5,514 bases of DNA from Candidatus Nomurabacteria bacterium RIFCSPLOWO2_01_FULL_46_18 (GCA_001786015.1 MFVH01000009.1:1-5514), one strand, 5' to 3'; shown: positions 1-4,805, counted from the first letter of the stretch. Made by a program: numbers and translations. The notes: generated from the letters alone by a model not told the origin.

Positions 1-1
1 C

Positions 2-802
2 AATCACGCTAGCATCATCGACGCTTTCAAGCTCTGTAAAAAAGAATCGCTGGTGAAAAGAATTTATCCGCACGGAGATCTAGGCACACTGGAACAGATG
101 CTCGAAGAAGATAAAGAGAAAGATTATCGATTTAAAATTATAGTGACGGATGGGGTATTCTCGATGGAAGGATACTTGGCGGATTTACCGAAAATAAAAG
201 AGCTGGCGGAAAAATACCAAACGCTTCTTTTCGTAGACGACGCGCACGCAGTAGGAGTCTTGGGGAAAACCGGCGCGGGAACTCCGGAACATTTCGGGCT
301 CCACGGCAAGATCGACGTGCTCTCCGGAACTTTCGGCAAGGCGCTTGGCGGAGCAATCGGCGGGTATATTGCCGGAAGTAAAGAAATAGTGGATCTCCTC
401 CGGCAGAAATCTCGCACATATATTTTCTCCAATTCCCTTCCCTCTTCGGTGGTCATGGCTTCCATCCGGGCGCTAGAACTTCTGAAAGAAAAACCGGAGT
501 TACTCAAACAAGTTAGAGATAACGCGAACTACTTCCGCGCTGAAGTAAAAAAAATGGGCTTTGACGTACTCGAGGGCGAGCACCCTATAGTACCCGTCAT
601 GATCGGAGACGCGAAACTAACGCAAGAGATCAGTAAGAAACTTCTAGAAAAAGGACTTTATGTGGTGGGACTTTGGTCCCCCGTCGTTCCCGAAGGCAAA
701 GCGCGCCTACGTTTCCAAATCTCCGCCGCGCACACGCTTGAGCAGATCGACCGCGCCCTCGAAATCCTCGCCTCGGTCGGCAAAGAAATGAAAATAATTT
801 GA
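2..802 (+). CDS. kbl: 2-amino-3-ketobutyrate CoA ligase / glycine C-acetyltransferase, 5'-truncated
   Basis: This is a PLP-dependent alpha-oxoamine synthase. In the family it interconverts glycine plus acetyl-CoA with 2-amino-3-oxobutyrate plus CoA, in the cytoplasm, as the second step of threonine breakdown. The reading frame is open from base 2 and starts inside the family motif NHASIID, so about 130 N-terminal residues lie left of the window; 266 residues are visible. Numbering from the GTG codon at 53, visible motifs are TDGVFSMEG (32-40), the cofactor-holding VDDAHAVG (61-68), SGTFGKALGG with the Schiff-base lysine at 96 (codon 338-340), and RTYIFSNSLP. The C-terminus (PVVPEGKARLRFQISAAHT...) follows E. 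coli Kbl as I recall it closely to the end, which argues for Kbl rather than BioF or serine palmitoyltransferase. GTG 53 is internal, not the start. No tdh is visible. Sure of the family, fairly sure of the subtype. Confidence 0.9.
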   Translation, partial: NHASIIDAFKLCKKESLVKRIYPHGDLGTLEQMLEEDKEKDYRFKIIVTDGVFSMEGYLADLPKIKELAEKYQTLLFVDDAHAVGVLGKTGAGTPEHFGLHGKIDVLSGTFGKALGGAIGGYIAGSKEIVDLLRQKSRTYIFSNSLPSSVVMASIRALELLKEKPELLKQVRDNANYFRAEVKKMGFDVLEGEHPIVPVMIGDAKLTQEISKKLLEKGLYVVGLWSPVVPEGKARLRFQISAAHTLEQIDRALEILASVGKEMKII

Positions 803-839
803 TTTAGCATTAGTGGACGACCGTCCGTTATTGCTAAAT
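802..839. terminator. Hairpin between convergent kbl and rluA, probable terminator
   Basis: A 38-nt inverted repeat fills most of the 45-bp gap between the two stop codons. The arms are 17 nt with a 4-nt loop (GACC). On the plus strand all positions pair except one T-T mismatch, with two G-U pairs. The outer arms ATTTAGCA / TGCTAAAT are perfect. Read on the minus strand (end of rluA) the stem is followed by CAAATTATTTTC, a loose U-rich tail. On the plus strand the T-run comes only about 18 nt later, inside rluA. It therefore fits a terminator for rluA better than for kbl, and may serve both. Confidence 0.6.
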
Positions 840-847
840 TTGCCAAG

Positions 848-1501
848 CTAGGAAATTATTTTTTTAAATTCTTTCGGTAGAGGAGATTCGATTTTTATTA
901 TTTTACTCTTAAGATTAGTAAACTCTATCGACTTGGCATGAAGGGCGAGGCGGTTGAGGCCTTTCGGACAAGCGCCTTTCGGATTGTAAAGCGAATCGCA
1001 AGCGACGGGATGGTTAAGAAATTTCATATGCACGCGGATCTGATGCGTCCGGCCGGTTTTCGGTTTTATTTCGAGATATGAAAATTTTTCAGGAGCCTCA
1101 ATCCTTTTTAGCACTTTATATTCAGTAATGGCCTCCCGAATTTTACCCTTCACCCCCCGTCCAGCCAATCTTCTGCGAAAATCTTTTGGGCTTCGCCCGA
1201 TTGGCTTATTGATAATCCCGTGATCGTTTTTCACCCAGCCATTCACAATAGCAACATAAATTTTTTTCACTTCGCGGCTTTGAAACTGGCGCTTTAAAAA
1301 CTGATGCGCTTTCTCGTTTTTTGCGAGCACTAATACCCCAGAAGTTTCTTTATCCAATCTGTGCGCTAATTCTATTTTAGGATATTTTTTGCGAACTAAA
1401 TCAAGAACTGTCTTTTCGTTGGTCTTTTCCCCTGCATGCACGAAAATTCCCGAGGGTTTATCTATCACTAGGAAATCAGAGTCTTCGTATAAAACTTTCA
1501 T
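848..1501 (-). CDS. RluA-family pseudouridine synthase
   Basis: This 217-aa enzyme belongs to the RluA family, which isomerises specific uridines to pseudouridine in rRNA or tRNA. The catalytic motif AHRLDKETSGVLVLAK has its aspartate at residue 50, and the family motif KTGRTHQIRVHM lies at 148-159. The N-terminus starts directly with the catalytic fold (DFLVIDKPSGIFVHAG). There is no S4 RNA-binding domain, which puts it with the short RluA/TruC-like members; the target base cannot be told from sequence. The start ATG (1499-1501) is the only reasonable one, because the next in-frame Met is near residue 159. Its only Shine-Dalgarno-like bases (GGGAG, 3 nt from ATG) lie inside the acceptor stem of the tRNA-Arg gene directly upstream. 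It is probably the last gene of a tRNA-Val/tRNA-Arg/rluA transcript. Confidence 0.92.
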   Translation of the reverse strand: MKVLYEDSDFLVIDKPSGIFVHAGEKTNEKTVLDLVRKKYPKIELAHRLDKETSGVLVLAKNEKAHQFLKRQFQSREVKKIYVAIVNGWVKNDHGIINKPIGRSPKDFRRRLAGRGVKGKIREAITEYKVLKRIEAPEKFSYLEIKPKTGRTHQIRVHMKFLNHPVACDSLYNPKGACPKGLNRLALHAKSIEFTNLKSKIIKIESPLPKEFKKIIS

Positions 1502-1502
1502 G

Positions 1503-1574
1503 CGCTCCCGGAGGGAATCGGACCCCCAACTAGGCCTTAGAAGAGCCCTGTTATATCCATTTAACTACGGGAGC
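1503..1574 (-). tRNA. tRNA-Arg (anticodon UCU)
   Basis: This folds into a complete 72-nt cloverleaf. The acceptor is GCTCCCG/CGGGAGC with discriminator G; the D-stem is GTTA/TAAC with GG in the loop; the anticodon stem GGGCT/GGCCT includes two G-U pairs; the loop CTTCTAA places anticodon TCT at 1539-1541, reading AGA/AGG. The variable loop has 4 nt and the T-stem is GGGGG/CCCTC. CCA is not encoded (G is followed by CAT, the rluA start). The T-loop reads TCCGATT, so position 55 is C rather than the usual U. One nucleotide (1575) separates it from the tRNA-Val 3' end, so both must be cut from a shared precursor. Confidence 0.93.
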
Positions 1575-1575
1575 C

Positions 1576-1651
1576 TGGTGCACGCTGAGGGACTTGAACC
1601 CCCGACCTTCTCGGTGTAAACGAGTCGCTCTACCAACTGAGCTAAGCGTGC
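1576..1651 (-). tRNA. tRNA-Val (anticodon UAC), CCA encoded
   Basis: This is a complete 76-nt cloverleaf. The acceptor is GCACGCT/AGCGTGC with discriminator A and a genomic CCA (1576-1578); the D-arm is GCTC-AGTTGGTA-GAGC; the anticodon loop TTTACAC gives TAC; the variable loop is AGGTC; the T-arm is GGGGG-TTCAAGT-CCCTC. The anticodon stem has four good pairs and an A-A mismatch at 27-43. It is first of a two-tRNA string, 22 nt after the stop of the small membrane gene, with a promoter-like sequence ending 10 bp before its 5' end. The T-stem sequence is identical to that of the neighbouring tRNA-Arg. Confidence 0.95.
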
Positions 1652-1661
1652 GTGAGCTCAT

Positions 1662-1690
1662 AAAATAACATTTTTATCTCGACGGGTCAA
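1662..1690 (-). promoter_or_regulatory. Candidate sigma-70-type promoter for tRNA-Val/tRNA-Arg/rluA
   Basis: On the minus strand TTGACC (1685-1690, 5 of 6 to TTGACA) is followed after exactly 17 nt by TATTTT (1662-1667, 4 of 6 to TATAAT). Transcription would begin about 7 nt further on, leaving a leader of only about 4 nt before tRNA-Val, as is common for tRNA promoters. It lies in the 3' end of the upstream small membrane-protein gene, so the tRNAs could be expressed independently of the pil genes. No experimental support. Confidence 0.5.
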
Positions 1691-1982
1691 CGATGGGTGA
1701 GGGGGAGTTTGATATTTCGGCGGATTTTTTCTCTCGTTCGGCAAAGTAGTCGAGCGCTTTATCGATCCTTTCTTTCTCTACTATTTTTGTCTGTTCTCCT
1801 GTGTCTAACCCTCCCTCTCCCGCTTCTTTGTTAATTTCCTTCAGGAGCAGAAAACCGAAAACAAAAGAGGCAACGACCAGAGCGAAAGCGAGATAAAGAA
1901 CGATCTCCCAGCTAATATCCGGGTTGGCGTGAAAACCCCCTTTTTTGAATTTCTTTTCTCTTTTAAAAAATTTTATCTTCAT
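1674..1982 (-). CDS. Small one-pass membrane protein downstream of pilO, function unknown
   Basis: I do not recognise this 102-aa protein as a named family. Residues 1-14 are strongly basic (MKIKFFKREKKFKK), a hydrophobic helix spans about 25-47, and the remainder is a charged, probably helical tail (48-90) with a Pro/Ser-rich end. The positive-inside rule predicts a cytoplasmic N-terminus and an external C-terminus. The gene starts 12 nt after the pilO stop and has the same orientation, so it is very likely cotranscribed with pilM-N-O. Its topology resembles PilN and PilO, but it lacks their periplasmic-type alpha/beta domain. A role as pilus-base accessory, or in the place of PilP, is inference from position only. 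The start has no convincing Shine-Dalgarno (CAGTAAG precedes ATG). The candidate tRNA promoter lies in its last codons and just beyond. Confidence 0.75.
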   Translation of the reverse strand: MKIKFFKREKKFKKGGFHANPDISWEIVLYLAFALVVASFVFGFLLLKEINKEAGEGGLDTGEQTKIVEKERIDKALDYFAEREKKSAEISNSPSPIVDPSR

Positions 1983-1994
1983 CTTACTGAATAT

Positions 1995-2525
1995 TTATGG
2001 AATAAAGCTTAATAATTTCATTTTAAAATTTCCTCTCCAATCGGTACCCTGTTCACTTATTTTATGCAAGTCTACGCTTATAAATTCCAACTGGTAGGGA
2101 GAATTCTCCAGGAGTAACAAGTATTTATAAACCGCTTCAAAAGTTCCGATTGTCCCCACTTCGACCAGTAGTCCGGTCTTGTCTTTGGCGACATCAACCG
2201 AAACAATTTCCGGCTTGGCGGAAACAGAAAGCGCTAATTTCTCCAAGAGGTCCAGAAATGGCACCGCATTGGAGCTTCGCGCGAAGTGGGATTCGAGCGC
2301 GACTCTTTTCTCCTCCACTTCTTTAATCAAGCGCTCGAGCGATTTTATTTCCTCCCGCCGGTTAGATTCCGCTTGCCACTTCATCTCCGTTTCGTCCGAC
2401 ACTTTTTTGTTTTGATTTATCCGGTTGTATAAAAACGCAAAAACGGAAAGCGTGATCGCGAGTAAGATGATCGAAAAAATGAACGGCTCTTTTTTGAATT
2501 TTCGAAAACTGCGCGCGGTTTCCAT
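1995..2525 (-). CDS. pilO: Type IV pilus inner-membrane protein PilO
   Basis: This 176-aa protein has the PilO architecture: a short basic cytoplasmic N-terminus (RKFKKEP), one membrane helix at about 14-33, a charged coiled-coil segment (about 38-82, heptad-like LERLIKEVEEKRVALE), and a C-terminal ferredoxin-like domain (about 88-176) containing the pattern VEVGTIGTFEAVYKYLLLLENSPY. PilO pairs with PilN outside the membrane and links the PilM ring to the pilus machine. Sequence similarity in this family is low, so the call rests on architecture, that one conserved stretch, and the pilM-pilN-pilO order. The ATG is one base after the pilN stop (TAAcATG) and has no Shine-Dalgarno of its own, suggesting translation by re-initiation. 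Confidence 0.85.
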   Translation of the reverse strand: METARSFRKFKKEPFIFSIILLAITLSVFAFLYNRINQNKKVSDETEMKWQAESNRREEIKSLERLIKEVEEKRVALESHFARSSNAVPFLDLLEKLALSVSAKPEIVSVDVAKDKTGLLVEVGTIGTFEAVYKYLLLLENSPYQLEFISVDLHKISEQGTDWRGNFKMKLLSFIP

Positions 2526-2526
2526 G

Positions 2527-3084
2527 TTAAGAAGGAATTAGAATTAAAGAAAACTGAATATTCGACCCCTTGACGAAATTGGAGATCGGCAAATCAACTT
2601 TTGTAAAAGCAATATTGTCTTCCAGCGCCCGACGGAAGAGGAGAAGCTCTTCGCGGCTTCGGGCAATCCCGCGAACGCTTATCTTTTTGCCTGCCTGCGC
2701 GGGCAGGCCTTTAGCCTCCGTTTCATAAAGGATCTGCGTAATTTTTATGTCCGGCATTTTTTTCAGCATAATTTCGTTGATGATTTTGACCGAAACCAGA
2801 TATTTATTTTCCTCGGCTTGCTCGATCAAATTCAACCGGCTGTTCAAATCGTCGACGATTGTCTGCGTCTTCTGGTCCAAGAGCGGCACCGGCTCGATAC
2901 TCTGCGATCCCAGCTTCTCTGCGGCGAGATTTTGCTTAACCGAAGAGAGAAAATAGGCGGGGAGCATCGCGACCAACGCGATCAGCACGGCCAGGCTAAA
3001 CACAAAGAGGGTTACCGTCGTTAGCCGAAAATAGAAATCTCTTACTTTTTTCTTTTTTTCCTGATTGGGAATTAAATTAATCAT
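2527..3084 (-). CDS. pilN: Type IV pilus assembly protein PilN
   Basis: The 185-aa product opens with the hallmark INLIP segment (residues 2-6), which in the family is the cytoplasmic peptide that inserts into a groove of PilM. A basic stretch (KKKK), a membrane helix (about 22-47), a coiled region (50-93) and a ferredoxin-like domain (about 95-185) with SVRGIARSREELLLFRRALE follow. Its role is to anchor PilM to the membrane and pair with PilO in the alignment complex. The start codon overlaps the end of pilM by 8 nt, and an AGGAG (3094-3098) sits 9 nt upstream inside pilM. Oddity: residues 126-132 (GLPAQAG) are encoded by a 20-nt GC-rich palindrome in the segment leading into the strand ISVRGIA, likely a loop that tolerates insertion. 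Confidence 0.92.
   Translation of the reverse strand: MINLIPNQEKKKKVRDFYFRLTTVTLFVFSLAVLIALVAMLPAYFLSSVKQNLAAEKLGSQSIEPVPLLDQKTQTIVDDLNSRLNLIEQAEENKYLVSVKIINEIMLKKMPDIKITQILYETEAKGLPAQAGKKISVRGIARSREELLLFRRALEDNIAFTKVDLPISNFVKGSNIQFSLILIPS
2689..2708. repeat. GC-rich palindrome inside pilN
   Basis: The plus strand has GCCTGCC, then TGCGCG, then GGCAGGC: perfect 7-nt arms around a 6-nt centre. It is much richer in GC than its flanks. In pilN it encodes GLPAQAG without breaking the frame. Only one copy is present in the window, so it cannot be shown to be a repeat from here. I recall similar CCTGCC/GGCAGG palindromes being dispersed in Patescibacteria genomes, including within genes; that is memory, not evidence. 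Confidence 0.55.
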
Positions 3085-4162
3085 AATCGAAGTCTCCTAG
3101 GGCGAGCCCTAGGGCGGCGGCAAAAGTGAGCGACTTCCGGAAATTTATCTCTGGAACGTATTTCTTGGTATCGGCAATGTTAATCCAGACATTGGCGAGT
3201 TCCACCGAAGTCCGAGTACTGGCCGAGAGATATTCGGGGAGCCCGATCAAGTTCGAATCTCCTCCGGAGAGGAGAATTTTTTTGATCGGCGGATGATCTT
3301 TCCCTTCCTCGTCCTTGTGGGTCTGCCAGTAGAGCAAGTGCTTTACAATTTCGTCCCGCAAAACAGAAACACTATTTAAGAGCACCGGAAATATTTCTTT
3401 ATTCGGAGCGTTCCGTCGGAGCCCGTAATCTTTTTTCATTTTCTCCGCTTCTTCCAAGCTGATACCGAAGCTTTTCTGGATCATGCCCGCGAGCGATGCT
3501 CCACCCATATTAAAGGTGGTGGTAAAAACCGCAAGCCCCCGAGAAATGATAAAGATGCCAGTTCTGGTTTGGCCGAAATCAACGATCATGTGAGCATCCA
3601 GGTCTCCTTTCTTGATCACCGCCCGGGAAATGGCCTGCGCTTCCAACTCAAAGGACTGCACCGAGATGAAAGACTCCCGGAAAACCGAGAGATAGTTTTG
3701 AATGATGTTCTGCGGGATGGCGGCCACTTCCACTTCGATGCTTCGCGCGTCCTGGTTCAAAAACTCGTAGTCGAAAATCGCCTCCGCCGCCGGTATCGGA
3801 ATGTGCTCTTCCAGAGCAAGCTCAATCCCTTCCCGTAAATTTTGCAGCCCCTCTTTTTCCAGGCGTAGATGAAAAAGGTAAACCTGCTCTTCCGGGAGAG
3901 ACACTCGCACGAACCGGATCCCTTCCTCCCGCCGGAGCGGAAGGAGTACTTCCTCTTTGAGCCGTTTGGGGTCTTTTATTTTACCGGACTCGATGATCCC
4001 GGGCGAAATTTTGCGCTCTCCGAAACGCTCCATCCGGATGCCATCTTTGGTGACGTTGAGCTCGACAAACTTGAGTGATTGGTCGGAGATATCCAGGCCG
4101 AAAGACGGCGCCATTAGAAACTTCGGCGTCGGGAAAAAACGATAAAATGATTTCCGAATCAT
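3077..4162 (-). CDS. pilM: Type IV pilus assembly protein PilM (actin-like ATPase)
   Basis: The 361-aa product is a PilM-family, FtsA-like actin fold. The phosphate-1 motif is FGLDISDQSLKFVEL (21-35), phosphate-2 is IVDFGQTRTGIFIISRG (193-209), and the adenosine motif is ILLSGGDSNLIGLPEYL (296-312). The helix EIVKHLLYWQ (271-280) is also typical. PilM forms the cytoplasmic ring of the pilus base, binds the PilN N-terminal peptide and contacts the motor ATPases. The longer start (ATG 4160-4162) is preferred over Met17 because the segment FFPTPKFLMAPSFGLDIS resembles related CPR proteins as I remember them; Met17 remains possible. The gene begins 9 nt after ruvX ends. A TATAAT overlaps the ruvX stop 8 nt before the ATG. 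The last codons contain a perfect hairpin and the pilN Shine-Dalgarno. Length is near the usual 350. Confidence 0.95.
   Translation of the reverse strand: MIRKSFYRFFPTPKFLMAPSFGLDISDQSLKFVELNVTKDGIRMERFGERKISPGIIESGKIKDPKRLKEEVLLPLRREEGIRFVRVSLPEEQVYLFHLRLEKEGLQNLREGIELALEEHIPIPAAEAIFDYEFLNQDARSIEVEVAAIPQNIIQNYLSVFRESFISVQSFELEAQAISRAVIKKGDLDAHMIVDFGQTRTGIFIISRGLAVFTTTFNMGGASLAGMIQKSFGISLEEAEKMKKDYGLRRNAPNKEIFPVLLNSVSVLRDEIVKHLLYWQTHKDEEGKDHPPIKKILLSGGDSNLIGLPEYLSASTRTSVELANVWINIADTKKYVPEINFRKSLTFAAALGLALGDFDYD
3096..3113 (-). promoter_or_regulatory. Hairpin overlapping the pilN ribosome binding site
   Basis: Within the last codons of pilM the sequence CCTAGGGC-GA-GCCCTAGG is a perfect 18-nt inverted repeat. 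As RNA on the minus strand it would close as a 7-bp stem with loop CUCG. The pilN Shine-Dalgarno AGGAG (3094-3098, 9 nt before the pilN ATG) has its first three bases in the downstream arm. The hairpin could hide the site until ribosomes finishing pilM open it. The same bases encode the PilM residues LGLALG, so part of the symmetry could be chance from codon choice. Confidence 0.45.
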
Positions 4163-4170
4163 TACTCTTA

Positions 4171-4176
4171 ATTATA
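4171..4176 (-). promoter_or_regulatory. Possible -10 element upstream of pilM
   Basis: The minus strand has a perfect TATAAT straddling the ruvX stop codon (TAA, 4172-4174), 8 nt before the pilM ATG. No good -35 is found at 15-18 nt (best TACTTG at 16 nt). If active it would give a transcript starting within a couple of bases of the ATG, i.e. nearly leaderless. The chance of a random AT-rich match is considerable. TAAGAG between the two is at best a weak Shine-Dalgarno. Confidence 0.25.
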
Positions 4177-4552
4177 TCAGGTTTTTCCTATCCAAGTATC
4201 TCTGCAGAATGAGCGCGGCGGCCGAAGCGTCTACTCGCGCTTTCCCGAAACGTCTTGCTTCGACTGAAGTCAGAAACTCTTTTTCCTTGCGAACTGGGAG
4301 ATTAAACTCTTGTTCCAGTTCGGAAATAAATTCTTCGATTTTTTGTGAAATCGGGTTCGGCGCGCCTTTGAAATCCACAGACTCCCCGACAACAATTTCT
4401 CCAATATTTTTTCCTTCAATTATTTTTTGCAGTGACTCAAGTGTGTTTTTATCGTTGTCCAAAATAACTTCCGGGAAAGCTAGAGTTCCTCCCTCGTCTG
4501 AAGTCGCAACTCCGATTCTCTTGGTCCCATAATCAATGCCCAGATAGCGCAT
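4172..4552 (-). CDS. ruvX: RuvX/YqgF-family resolvase or 16S rRNA-processing nuclease
   Basis: The 126-aa protein has the RNase H-like fold of RuvX/YqgF, described in the family as a putative Holliday junction resolvase and, in E. coli, as a pre-16S rRNA 5'-end nuclease. Motifs: LGIDYGTKRIGVATSD (4-19) with the first catalytic aspartate at 7, IVVGESVDFKG (53-63), EFLTSVEARR (92-101), and VDASAAALILQRYLD (107-121) with the last acidic residue at 108. Where most members have D-E-R this one has K91-E92-F93; the glutamate is retained. Length is usual for the family. The start ATG has no Shine-Dalgarno; the upstream bases are a T-run. It is the first gene of the leftward block ending at pilO or beyond, and 9 nt separate it from pilM. 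Confidence 0.93.
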   Translation of the reverse strand: MRYLGIDYGTKRIGVATSDEGGTLAFPEVILDNDKNTLESLQKIIEGKNIGEIVVGESVDFKGAPNPISQKIEEFISELEQEFNLPVRKEKEFLTSVEARRFGKARVDASAAALILQRYLDRKNLI

Positions 4553-4558
4553 TAAAAA

Positions 4559-4588
4559 AGACTAGCATGAAAAACGGCTTTCTGTTAA
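4559..4588 (-). promoter_or_regulatory. Candidate promoter for ruvX-pilMNO
   Basis: On the minus strand TTAACA (4583-4588, 5 of 6 to TTGACA) is followed after 18 nt by TAGTCT (4559-4564, 3 of 6), preceded by TGC, an extended -10. Only 6 nt separate the -10 from the ruvX ATG, so transcription would start at or next to the start codon, agreeing with the missing Shine-Dalgarno. The -10 match is modest. Confidence 0.35.
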
Positions 4589-4605
4589 TATCGGGACACT
4601 AACAG
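4582..4605. promoter_or_regulatory. Inverted repeat in the ruvX / tRNA-Ser divergent region
   Basis: CTGTTA and TAACAG form perfect 6-nt arms 12 nt apart, between the divergent ruvX and tRNA-Ser genes. The left arm overlaps the candidate ruvX -35, and the centre includes GGGACA, a possible weak -35 for tRNA-Ser (with TAAGAT at 4614-4619, 15-nt spacer). It could be an operator or simply a chance repeat. The rest of the 75-bp gap (4553-4627) shows nothing else I can support. Confidence 0.3.
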
Positions 4606-4627
4606 TTTGATGGTAAGATATAAAAAA

Positions 4628-4710
4628 GGAGGGTTGCGCCGAATGGTAAGGCACTTGTCTTGAAAACAAGCGGGCGAAAGCCCTTAGAGGTTCGAGTCCT
4701 CTACCCTCCG
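4628..4710 (+). tRNA. tRNA-Ser (anticodon UGA)
   Basis: This is a complete 83-nt class II cloverleaf. The acceptor is GGAGGGT/ACCCTCC with discriminator G; the short D-stem GCC/GGC is typical of serine tRNAs; the anticodon stem is CTTGT/ACAAG with loop CTTGAAA and anticodon TGA at 4661-4663; a long variable arm (GGGC-GAAA-GCCC) follows; the T-arm is AGAGG-TTCGAGT-CCTCT. CCA is not encoded (CAAG follows). It lies alone on the plus strand, divergent from ruvX. Confidence 0.96.
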
Positions 4711-4726
4711 CAAGTACTAACCATGT

Positions 4727-4765
4727 AGATTTGACATGAACTATGGGAAGTTGTAATCTTTTTTT
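4727..4765 (+). terminator. Weak candidate terminator after tRNA-Ser
   Basis: AGATT at 4727-4731 can pair with AATCT at 4755-4759. Inside it ACA/TGT and ACT/AGT can also pair around the loop ATGGGA, with bulges on the left side only. Seven T (4759-4765) follow directly. The stem is AT-rich and bulged, so termination would be weak. The same bases can be read as a promoter (next entry). Confidence 0.25.
4731..4759 (+). promoter_or_regulatory. Candidate promoter for the YkgJ-like gene
   Basis: A perfect TTGACA (4731-4736) is followed after exactly 17 nt by TAATCT (4754-4759, 3 of 6 to TATAAT). The predicted start is near 4766, giving a leader of about 40 nt that contains a Shine-Dalgarno GGAG (4793-4796) 9 nt before the ATG at 4806. 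The -10 is weak. Read-through from tRNA-Ser is the alternative. Confidence 0.45.
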
Positions 4766-4805
4766 GTAGCTCAACTCTCAAACAATTCTCCCGGAGCCGT
4801 TCTTT

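Noticed and set aside
124..507. Long minus-strand open frames inside kbl
   Set aside because: These are shadows of the strongly conserved Kbl frame; their translations are low-complexity and match nothing I know.
1389..1619. Plus-strand open frame of 76 codons ending in AEGLEPPTFSV
   Set aside because: It runs antisense through rluA, tRNA-Arg and tRNA-Val. Peptides of the AEGLEPPTFSV type are a classic artefact of translating tRNA complements.
3255..3275. CTCC/GGAG-rich near-palindrome in pilM
   Set aside because: It encodes the conserved LLSGGD adenosine motif, and the symmetry is imperfect and explained by codon content.
3569..4145. Plus-strand open frames inside pilM
   Set aside because: The minus-strand frame carries all PilM nucleotide-binding motifs; the plus-strand frames are antisense shadows.
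4562..4774. Minus-strand open frame of 70 codons containing AEGRGLEPLRA
   Set aside because: It is antisense to tRNA-Ser, has the same tRNA-complement peptide signature, and has no ribosome site or neighbours supporting it.
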